38,379 bases of DNA, taken from the NCBI GenBank assembly GCA_905210085.1, contig CAJLVJ010000013.1:1-38379 (forward strand), read 5' to 3'. The notes under the pieces were generated by a model. The model saw only the letters and a list, made by a program, of their open reading frames with translations. It had not been told where the DNA came from and made no database searches. The translations under genes were made by a program, and so were the position numbers. This stretch comes from an uncultured Collinsella sp. (GTDB lineage: Bacteria > Actinomycetota > Coriobacteriia > Coriobacteriales > Coriobacteriaceae). How positions within the stretch are numbered: the first letter of the stretch is position 1; every line of letters starts with the position of its first letter. Of the stretch, positions 33,039-38,379 are shown in pieces.

Positions 33039-33977
33039 ATGCTGTTTTCCGGTATCATCGCCGCCCTTACCAGCCTTTTGATTCCCATCATCATCCTGTT
33101 GCTGCTGCTTCCCAGCGCCTGCTATGTCGTTGAACAGCAGCATGCCGTGATCATCGAGCGTCTGGGCAAGTTTAACCGCATCGTCAACGCGGGCTTCCAC
33201 ATGAAGGTGCCCGTGATCGACCGCAAGGCCGCCACGGTGAGTCTGCGCACCATGAAAAACGGTTTTGGCATCGACGTTAAGACCCAGGACAACGTGACCA
33301 TCGGCCTTGAGGTCTCTGCTCAGTACCACGTGAGCTATGACATGGGCGCCGGCCCGGCAGATTCGGGTATCTACAAGAGCTACTACATGCTGCAGGAGCC
33401 CGTCGACCAGATGCGCGATTTTATCACCGATGCCCTGCGCTCTTCGATTCCCGTCTACACACTCGATGAGGTCTTTGCCAAGAAGGATGACATCGCCAAG
33501 GATGTCAACGCTACCGTTTCCGAGCAGATGGCCGCCTACGGCTTCACCCTCGTGTCGACGCTCATCACCAAAATCGCACTGCCGACCGAGGTCGAGAACT
33601 CCATGAACGACATCAACGCCGCCCAGCGCAAGCGCGCTGCGGCACAGGAGCTCGCTGAGGCAGACCGCATCAAGCGCGTCACCGAGGCGACCGCCGAGGC
33701 CGAGGCTATGGAAAAGGCGGGCGAGGGCATCGCCAACCAGCGCAAGGCCATCGCGCTGGGTATCAAAGATTCGCTCGAGATCATCCAGGAGACGGGTGTC
33801 GGCAATGACGAGGCCAACCAACTGTTCATGTTTACGCAGTGGTCCGAGATGATGACGGAGTTCGCTCGCACGGGTAAAACCTCGACGGTCGTGCTGCCGA
33901 GCGACTTCTCGCAGTCGGCCTCTATGTTCGAGCAGATGCTGACCGCCGGCAAAGTTCAAAACGATTCGAAGGAGTAA
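33039..33977 (+). CDS. SPFH/stomatin-like membrane protein
   Basis: ATG 33039 follows GAGGAGAG. The 312-residue protein has one N-terminal membrane helix (IIAALTSLLIPIIILLLLLPSACYVV). The SPFH (band 7) domain follows, with EQQHAVIIERLGKFNRIVNAGFHMKVPVIDR and KTQDNVTIGLEVSAQYHV. Then comes a long alanine/glutamate-rich coiled coil (RKRAAAQELAEADRIKRVTEATAEAEAMEKA). Such proteins oligomerise at the inner face of the membrane and organise domains or proteases. No NfeD partner is adjacent. Confidence 0.9.
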   Translation: MLFSGIIAALTSLLIPIIILLLLLPSACYVVEQQHAVIIERLGKFNRIVNAGFHMKVPVIDRKAATVSLRTMKNGFGIDVKTQDNVTIGLEVSAQYHVSYDMGAGPADSGIYKSYYMLQEPVDQMRDFITDALRSSIPVYTLDEVFAKKDDIAKDVNATVSEQMAAYGFTLVSTLITKIALPTEVENSMNDINAAQRKRAAAQELAEADRIKRVTEATAEAEAMEKAGEGIANQRKAIALGIKDSLEIIQETGVGNDEANQLFMFTQWSEMMTEFARTGKTSTVVLPSDFSQSASMFEQMLTAGKVQNDSKE

Positions 33978-33983
33978 ACGCGC

Positions 33984-34454
33984 GTGAAATACACCGTCGT
34001 TTGCGTCGGTAAGCTCAAGGAGCGCTTTTGGAAGGACGCGTGCGCTGAGTACACCAAGCGCCTAGGTGCCTATGCCAAGGTTGATATCCGCGAGGTGGCC
34101 GATATCGACCCGGCTAAGGCGGGCGGCGTGGATGCCGCGCGCGACAAGGAGGGGGCGGCAATTCTTGCTGCCCTGCCGTCTCGAGCGCATGTGATCCTGC
34201 TGGCCATTGAGGGCAAAGAGCGCTCGAGCGAGGAGTTTTCGGCGAGGCTCGACGATCTTATGCTGCGAGGCAGCAGCGACATCGCCTTTGTGATTGGCGG
34301 ATCGGACGGCGTGAGCGATGACGTACGCGCACGAGCCGACGAGATGCTCAGCTTTGGACGCATTACCTTGCCGCATAACCTGGCGCGTGTGGTGCTGCTA
34401 GAGCAGATTTACCGTGCCTGCAAGATCAGTCGTGGCGAGCCGTATCACAAATAG
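33984..34454 (+). CDS. rlmH: 23S rRNA (pseudouridine-1915 N3) methyltransferase RlmH
   Basis: The start is GTG 33984, with AAGGAG upstream in the end of the previous gene. The 156-residue protein is the usual RlmH size. It contains VGKLKERFWKDACAEY, FVIGGSDGVSDDV (trefoil-knot SAM site) and the C-terminal LPHNLARVVLLEQIYRACKI..GEPYHK. It methylates pseudouridine 1915 in helix 69 of 23S rRNA on assembled 70S ribosomes. Confidence 0.96.
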   Translation: MKYTVVCVGKLKERFWKDACAEYTKRLGAYAKVDIREVADIDPAKAGGVDAARDKEGAAILAALPSRAHVILLAIEGKERSSEEFSARLDDLMLRGSSDIAFVIGGSDGVSDDVRARADEMLSFGRITLPHNLARVVLLEQIYRACKISRGEPYHK

Positions 34455-34527
34455 GTCGGCAATACGAAACAATGGCGTGGGACAATAGCTTTCGTTTTGA
34501 AGAGCGTGTCTGAGAGGACTATGAGAT

Positions 34528-35298
34528 ATGAAGATTGGATTTGTCGGTTTTGGCAATATGGCGAGCGCTATGGCCGATGGCTGGATCGCTGCCGGTGTAG
34601 CTGCGAGCGACATGTGCGCCTGTGCGGGTCGCTACGACGCACTGGTTGAGCGCTGCGAGGCGCGCGGCATGGCCGCCTGCCACGATGCCGCCGAGGTTGT
34701 CGCCGCATCCGATATCGTGGTCGCTGCGGTCAAACCGTACATGATCGAGAAGGTATTCGCCCCGCTCAAGGATGCTCTTGCCAAAAAGGTCGTTCTGTCG
34801 GTTGCCTGGACCTGGGACAGTGTCAAGTGGGAGCAGGTCCTGCCGGGCGTCGCGCATATCTCGACGGTGCCCAACACGCCGGTTTCGGTGGGCGAGGGCG
34901 TCATCGCTTGCGAGAAGGCTTCCACGCTTAGTGATGAGCAGAGCGCAGTGGTGCTTGATCTGCTTGGCAAGCTCGGTGCGGTGGTCGAACTCGATACGAG
35001 CCTGCTGTTTGTGGGCGGCACGGTGGGTGGTTGCGCTCCGGCATTTGTCGCCATGGCAATCGAGGCCCTGGGCGATGCAGCGGTCAAGCACGGTATCCCG
35101 CGTGCCGATGCCTATCGCATTGTGAGCCAGATGGTGTTGGGTACGGCAAAGCTGCAGCTTGCAACTGGCCAGCATCCTGCAGCGATGAAGGATGCCGTAT
35201 GCTCGCCCGGCGGTGCCACCATCAAGGGCGTCATCGCGCTCGAGGATGCCGGCATGCGCAGCGCCCTGGTCAAGGCCATCGACGCCACCCTTCAGTAA
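34528..35298 (+). CDS. proC: Pyrroline-5-carboxylate reductase
   Basis: ATG 34528 begins KIGFVGFGNMASAMADGW, the NAD(P)-binding Rossmann motif. The 256-residue protein contains VVAAVKPYMIEKV, ISTVPNTPVSVGEGV and VCSPGGATIKGVIALEDAGMR, the ProC signature. It reduces pyrroline-5-carboxylate to proline. The GGG of the usual GGGNMA is GFG here, as is common. It is followed by a large palindromic element that probably terminates it. Confidence 0.94.
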   Translation: MKIGFVGFGNMASAMADGWIAAGVAASDMCACAGRYDALVERCEARGMAACHDAAEVVAASDIVVAAVKPYMIEKVFAPLKDALAKKVVLSVAWTWDSVKWEQVLPGVAHISTVPNTPVSVGEGVIACEKASTLSDEQSAVVLDLLGKLGAVVELDTSLLFVGGTVGGCAPAFVAMAIEALGDAAVKHGIPRADAYRIVSQMVLGTAKLQLATGQHPAAMKDAVCSPGGATIKGVIALEDAGMRSALVKAIDATLQ

Positions 35299-35310
35299 AA
35301 CCTTCCATTT

Positions 35311-35444
35311 AGGGACAGGTTTATTTTGGCGGGTTTTCCTGCGGTTTTATCTCTATAGCAAAAAGCGCCCCGCAACTGGCTCAATTCCAGTTGCGGGGCG
35401 CTTGCGTTTGCCCAGATAAAACCGACCAAAATAAACCTGTCCCT
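35311..35444. repeat. REP-like palindromic element downstream of proC
   Basis: The outer arms are AGGGACAGGTTTATTTTGG plus following bases (35311-35337) and the inverted copy ending TAAACCTGTCCCT (35418-35444), with 25 of 27 positions matching. The inner stem, GCGCCCCGCAACTGG (35365-35379) and CCAGTTGCGGGGCGC (35387-35401), is perfect. A third copy of the GACAGGTTTATTTTG motif lies at 37897-37911. The inner stem with its T-rich flank can end proC transcription and, inverted, the small gene at 35455. Confidence 0.8.
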
Positions 35445-35454
35445 TTTTGGCAGG

Positions 35455-35628
35455 TTAGTCCCAGAAGCTGTCTTCCTCATCCTCGGACTTGGGTCCGCGG
35501 TCGACGTACATCTTATGGGTACGCTTCTCCATTACAAAGGCAAGAATCGCAAATAACAGGATGCCGCCGGCGAAAAGGATGGCAAAACCGGTGCGGGTGC
35601 CAAACAAAAAGGAAAAAACTGCGTCCAT
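35455..35628 (-). CDS. Small single-span membrane protein
   Basis: On the minus strand, ATG 35628 (AGAAGG upstream) starts a 57-residue protein that ends at TAA 35457-35455. It has a membrane segment, TGFAILFAGGILLFAILAFVM, then a basic turn (EKRTHKMYVDRG) and an acidic tail (KSEDEEDSFWD). By the positive-inside rule the tail is cytoplasmic. I do not recognise the family. It is divergent from serS. The clear ribosome-binding site and composition support a real gene. Confidence 0.7.
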   Translation of the reverse strand: MDAVFSFLFGTRTGFAILFAGGILLFAILAFVMEKRTHKMYVDRGPKSEDEEDSFWD

Positions 35629-35652
35629 TGGGTGCCTTCTTGCGTAGTTGAG

Positions 35653-35682
35653 TTGGGTCGTAAACGCTCATAAGTATATACT
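35653..35682 (+). promoter_or_regulatory. Candidate serS promoter
   Basis: TTGGGT (35653-35658) and TATACT (35677-35682) are spaced by 18. The leader is too short for a T-box. Confidence 0.5.
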
Positions 35683-35739
35683 TGCCCATACATGTACAAG
35701 GTTGCAACCTAAATGGAATGTATATCGCCGGAGGATCTA

Positions 35740-37023
35740 ATGCTTGATATCAAGTTTGTTCGCGAGAACCCCGATGCCATCGATGTCGCCATGGCTAACC
35801 GCCAGACGTCTTGGGATCGCGAGAAGTTCTTTGAGCTCGACGACGAGCGCCGTGCCGTCATCACCGAGGTCGAGGAGCTCCAGGCTACGCGCAATGCCGA
35901 GTCCAAGAAGATCGGCGCCCTGATGAAGGAGGGCAAGAAGGACGAGGCCGAGGCCGCCAAGGAGGCCGTGCGCGCCGTCAACGAGAAGATTGACGGTCTG
36001 GCCGAGCGTCGTACCGCCCTCGAGCAGGAGCAGTACGACTTCATGGCTCACCTGCCCAACATTCCGTGCGATGCCACGCCGTACGGTAAGGACGAGGACG
36101 AGAACATCGAGCGTCGCCGCTGGGGCACCCCGCGCGAGTTCGACTTCGACTTTAAGCCGCACTGGGATCTGGGCACCGATCTGGACATCCTCGACTTCGA
36201 GCGTGGCAACAAGCTCTCCGGCAGCCGTTTTACCGTTCTCGGTGGCGCTGGCGCCCGCCTGGAGCGCGCCCTCATCAACTTCTTCCTCGATACGCACACC
36301 AGCCGTGGTTTTAAGGAGTGGTGGCCGCCCATCGTCGTCAAGCGTCAGACCATGTTTGGCACGGGTCAGCTGCCAAAGTTCGAGGACGACGCCTACCACG
36401 TCTCGGGCGACAACTTCCTGATCCCCACCGCCGAGGTCGTGCTCACCAACCTGCACGCCGGCGAGGTCCTCGATGCCGACACCCTGCCGCGCCGCTACAC
36501 CGCCTTCACCCCCTGCTTCCGCGAGGAGGCCGGTTCCGCCGGTCGCGACACCCGCGGCATCATCCGTCAGCACGAGTTCGACAAGGTCGAGATGGTCAAG
36601 TTCGCTAGGCCGGAGGAGTCCGACGAGGAGCTTGAGAGCATGACCGCCGAGGCCGAGTACCTGCTGCAGCAGCTGGGCCTTCCGTATCGCGTGATTAGCC
36701 TGTGCACCGGCGACTTGGGCTTCTCTGCCCGTCAGACCTACGACGTCGAGGTCTGGCTGCCGAGCTACAACGCCTACAAGGAGATCAGCTCCTGCTCCAA
36801 CTGCGGCGACTTCCAGGCCCGCCGCGCCAACATCAAGTATCGCGACCCCGAGAACTTCAAGGGTTCGCGTTACCTGCACACCCTTAACGGTTCCGGCCTG
36901 CCGGCTGGTCGTACCATGGCCGCTATTCTGGAGAACTACCAGAACGCCGACGGCACCATCACGATCCCCGAGGTCCTGCGTCCTTACATGGGTGGTCTCG
37001 AGAAGATCGAGCCGGTCGCGTAA
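35740..37023 (+). CDS. serS: Seryl-tRNA synthetase
   Basis: I place the start at ATG 35740 (MLDIKFVRENPDAIDVAMANR) because GGAGG lies six bases upstream; an upstream ATG at 35713 has no such site. The 427-residue enzyme has the N-terminal antiparallel coiled-coil arm that grips the long variable arm of tRNA-Ser. Class II motifs follow: GTGQLPKFEDDAY, TPCFREEAGSAGRDTRGIIR (motif 2), EISSCSNCGDFQARR and GSGLPAGRTMAAILENYQ (motif 3). It charges tRNA-Ser and tRNA-Sec. Confidence 0.97.
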   Translation: MLDIKFVRENPDAIDVAMANRQTSWDREKFFELDDERRAVITEVEELQATRNAESKKIGALMKEGKKDEAEAAKEAVRAVNEKIDGLAERRTALEQEQYDFMAHLPNIPCDATPYGKDEDENIERRRWGTPREFDFDFKPHWDLGTDLDILDFERGNKLSGSRFTVLGGAGARLERALINFFLDTHTSRGFKEWWPPIVVKRQTMFGTGQLPKFEDDAYHVSGDNFLIPTAEVVLTNLHAGEVLDADTLPRRYTAFTPCFREEAGSAGRDTRGIIRQHEFDKVEMVKFARPEESDEELESMTAEAEYLLQQLGLPYRVISLCTGDLGFSARQTYDVEVWLPSYNAYKEISSCSNCGDFQARRANIKYRDPENFKGSRYLHTLNGSGLPAGRTMAAILENYQNADGTITIPEVLRPYMGGLEKIEPVA

Positions 37024-37046
37024 CTTGCCTGCATAGGGGATATGCA

Positions 37047-37074
37047 AGGGCGCTCCTTCGGGGGCGCCCTATTT
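37047..37074 (+). terminator. Probable terminator of serS
   Basis: AGGGCG pairs with CGCCCT around a loop containing CTTCGG, followed by ATTTCG. The T-run is short. Confidence 0.6.
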
Positions 37075-37123
37075 CGTGCGTAGGTCCATACCATGCCGTG
37101 CGGACAGCTCAATAGAAAACACA

Positions 37124-37137
37124 CGAACAACTGTTCT
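37124..37137. promoter_or_regulatory. LexA-type SOS box
   Basis: CGAACAACTGTTCT fits the Gram-positive/actinobacterial LexA consensus GAAC-N4-GTTC. It overlaps a possible -35 box, TTCTGT (37135-37140), which is spaced 17 from TATGCT (37158-37163) upstream of the gene at 37197. A second palindrome, CTGTATACAG (37136-37145), overlaps its right end. Confidence 0.6.
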
Positions 37138-37196
37138 GTATACAGCTATCTACCTGTTATGCTTTTGCTAAATAAGAGCGAGAGAAAGGGGACGCG

Positions 37197-37574
37197 ATGG
37201 AGCTGTTTGATGATCGGGTGGTTTTGTTTGAGAGCGACGAGGGTGGGGAGTACCTGCTTGTAACGTGTGAGCCGTCTGGCATGGGTGGCCTGGTGGTTCG
37301 ACAGACGAGTGAGGGTCCGTTGACACAATGGTGTTTTGAGGAGTCGCCGCATGTGGTCGAGACCTTTGTGACGCACGTGGGGCTTGTGGCGCTGGAGCAC
37401 TTCTATGGAGTTGGGACTTCCAACCAGGTCGCGCGCATGCTGAGCATCTCGTTTGCCGATTATGATTGTGCCCAGCGGGTGAGATCGCTCCTGAGGGAAC
37501 TTGATGCCAAGTTTGACGTGATCGAAAAGCCAATCGATCGTACGGGGAACGGCGGTATATGCGGAGCAGCATGA
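37197..37574 (+). CDS. Hypothetical protein, probably SOS-regulated
   Basis: ATG 37197 follows AAAGGGG. The 125-residue soluble protein reads MELFDDRVVLFESDEGGEYL at its start, with central GLVALEHFYGVGTSNQVARMLS and a C-terminal RSLLRELDAKFDVIEKP. There is no signal peptide or membrane segment. I do not recognise the family. The LexA-type box about 60 bases upstream suggests induction by DNA damage. It stands alone between serS and tRNA-Arg. Confidence 0.7.
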   Translation: MELFDDRVVLFESDEGGEYLLVTCEPSGMGGLVVRQTSEGPLTQWCFEESPHVVETFVTHVGLVALEHFYGVGTSNQVARMLSISFADYDCAQRVRSLLRELDAKFDVIEKPIDRTGNGGICGAA

Positions 37575-37610
37575 CAAAACTGCGTTTCACAAAAAAGTTT
37601 GAGATTGAGC

Positions 37611-37640
37611 TTGACTCCAATAAGCTAAAGTGGTTTTATA
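37611..37640 (+). promoter_or_regulatory. tRNA-Arg promoter
   Basis: TTGACT (37611-37616) and TTTATA (37635-37640) are spaced by 18 and lie just upstream of the tRNA. Confidence 0.6.
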
Positions 37641-37651
37641 TGTCTTGCGCT

Positions 37652-37728
37652 GCGGCGTTACCTCAGCTGGATAGAGGGTCTGACTACGAATCAGAACGTC
37701 ATAGGTTCGAATCCTATACGCCGCACCA
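37652..37728 (+). tRNA. tRNA-Arg (ACG)
   Basis: Acceptor GCGGCGT pairs with ACGCCGC, anticodon stem TCTGA/TCAGA with loop CTACGAA (anticodon ACG, expected to be read as ICG after deamination), T-loop TTCGAAT. CCA is encoded. Confidence 0.96.
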
Positions 37729-37738
37729 ATTGAAATCG

Positions 37739-37768
37739 AAAGCCTCCGGCAACGGGGGCTTTTCTTTT
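37739..37768 (+). terminator. tRNA-Arg terminator
   Basis: AAGCCTCC pairs with GGGGGCTT (one G-U) around GGCAAC, followed by TTCTTTT. Confidence 0.8.
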
Positions 37769-37773
37769 ACGCC

Positions 37774-37880
37774 GCCGCTGCATGGATTCGAACCTCGGTC
37801 GAGGCGCGGGCGTCAAGAAAACGCGGAGCGTTTTTAGCGAGCGGGCAAGGACGGCGATAGCCGGCCGCAGCCGGTGCGGA
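37774..37880. repeat. tRNA-tail module downstream of tRNA-Arg (no flanking duplication)
   Basis: This stretch carries an inverted 12-nt copy of its tRNA's T-loop, GGATTCGAACCT (37784-37795). It has the same hairpin as the tRNA-Leu module (AAAACGCGGAGCGTTTTTAG at 37818-37837, with 28 bases identical) and the same GCCGGTGCGGAT end. Unlike the other two, no second copy of the tRNA 3' end follows. Confidence 0.8.
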
Positions 37881-37882
37881 TT

Positions 37883-37916
37883 TGTGACAAAAACAAGACA
37901 GGTTTATTTTGTCACA
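37883..37916. repeat. Hairpin containing the GACAGGTTTATTTTG motif
   Basis: TGTGACAAAA and TTTTGTCACA form a perfect 10-bp stem around ACAAGACAGGTTTA. The motif is shared with the element at 35311-35444. Confidence 0.65.
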
Positions 37917-37982
37917 TGGGGTACCTAACAAAATGCACCCCGGTTACGCGGGGCCCTCTGGGTGTTGAATATAAGAAAGAAA

Positions 37983-38021
37983 AACGGCGGAAAAGCCTGC
38001 AAATCATGCTTTTCCGCCGTT
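37983..38021 (-). terminator. Terminator of the ABC transporter ATPase gene
   Basis: On the minus strand, AACGGCGGAAAAGC pairs with GCTTTTCCGCCGTT and is followed by TTTCTTTC. It lies about 33 bases past the stop codon. Confidence 0.85.
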
Positions 38022-38053
38022 GCGTACATATTGAAATGTGCGAGCGCTGCGAA

Positions 38054-38379
38054 CTAGTCCAGGTAACGGGAGAGGAACTCGCGCGTGCGGGGGAGTTTGG
38101 GCGCGGTGAACATCTCGTCGGGGCTCGATGCCTCGGCAATGACGCCCTTATCCATAAAGACGAGCTCATCGGAGACGTTGCGGGCGAAGGCCATTTCGTG
38201 CGTCACGACAACCATCGTCATGCCGCCTGCGGCAAGATCTCGCATGACGCTCAGTACCTCGCCGGAGATTTCGGGATCGAGAGCGGACGTGGGTTCGTCA
38301 AAAAGCATGATGTCCGGTTCCATTGCCAATGCACGGGCAATGGCTACACGCTGCTGCTGACCACCGGAAAGGCTTGCGG
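38054..38379 (-). CDS. Polar amino-acid ABC transporter ATP-binding protein, C-terminal part (partial)
   Basis: The frame enters from the window edge as ASLSGGQQQRVAIARALAMEP, the ABC signature. It continues with Walker B IMLFDEPTSALDPE, MTMVVVTHEMAFARNVSDELVFMDKG (H-loop) and the C-terminal SSPDEMFTAPKLPRTREFLSRYLD. The THEMAFARNV and FMDKG sequences are typical of the GlnQ/HisP-type polar amino-acid uptake family. Walker A lies outside the window. Its permease and binding protein should lie upstream, beyond the edge. Confidence 0.93.
   Translation of the reverse strand, partial: ASLSGGQQQRVAIARALAMEPDIMLFDEPTSALDPEISGEVLSVMRDLAAGGMTMVVVTHEMAFARNVSDELVFMDKGVIAEASSPDEMFTAPKLPRTREFLSRYLD

Noticed and set aside
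37559..37837. A frame starting MTKLRFTKKFEIEL near 37571
   Set aside because: It runs through the promoter and the whole of tRNA-Arg. The start overlaps the previous stop, but the body is tRNA sequence.

Overview
The window is a composite of three pieces of DNA. Positions 1 to about 475 are A/T-rich and hold part of a Lachnospiraceae-type DUF4080 radical SAM gene (minus strand). Positions from about 475 to about 3885 are GC-rich Clostridia-like DNA: the N-terminal part of a GH2 beta-mannosidase, a tmRNA, an AraC-type regulator with a frameshift, and a divergent MFS transporter that lacks its C-terminus. From about 3885 to the end, the DNA reads as one continuous Coriobacteriia chromosome, most likely Collinsella. 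I infer this from base composition, codon use, the Gram-positive Tad locus and the gene content. Both joins leave open reading frames fused in frame. The second join lies exactly on a short sequence coding LLPGLL, a peptide expected in both partner proteins, so an assembly chimera is the simplest explanation.

The Collinsella-like part begins with the 3' end of pheT. It continues with a cobalt/nickel ECF transporter operon (cbiM-cbiQ-cbiO), a PLC-like zinc protein gene, and a convergent gene for a Vsr/DUF559-like putative nuclease with an inverted-repeat element upstream. Pyruvate kinase (minus strand) and a calcium-type P-type ATPase diverge from a 440-base spacer. The ATPase leader can form two hairpins with complementary loops and a sequestered Shine-Dalgarno, and its reading frame contains an amber codon. 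rsgA follows.

Positions 16273 to 25866 are a tightly packed Tad/Flp pilus operon: CpaB, CpaE/TadZ, CpaF/TadA, TadB, TadC, Flp pilin, several TadE/TadF/TadG-like pseudopilins and a DUF192 protein. Most genes overlap by 1 to 4 bases. No prepilin peptidase gene is present in the window.

Positions 25867 to the end hold an RHH antitoxin-like gene, tRNA-Phe(GAA), a four-unit 62-bp palindromic repeat array, a GH5-like gene, rsmI, metG, rsmA, a TatD hydrolase gene, tRNA-Leu(CAG), a stomatin-like gene, rlmH, proC, a small membrane protein gene, serS, a small gene preceded by a LexA-type SOS box, tRNA-Arg(ACG), and the end of a polar amino-acid ABC ATPase gene.

The most unusual signal is that all three tRNA genes are followed, just past their terminators, by a related module of about 110 to 130 bp. 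Each module carries an inverted 12-13 nt copy of its own tRNA's T-loop and a conserved hairpin. At tRNA-Phe and tRNA-Leu the tRNA 3' end plus terminator is duplicated beyond the module, as in integrase attachment sites.
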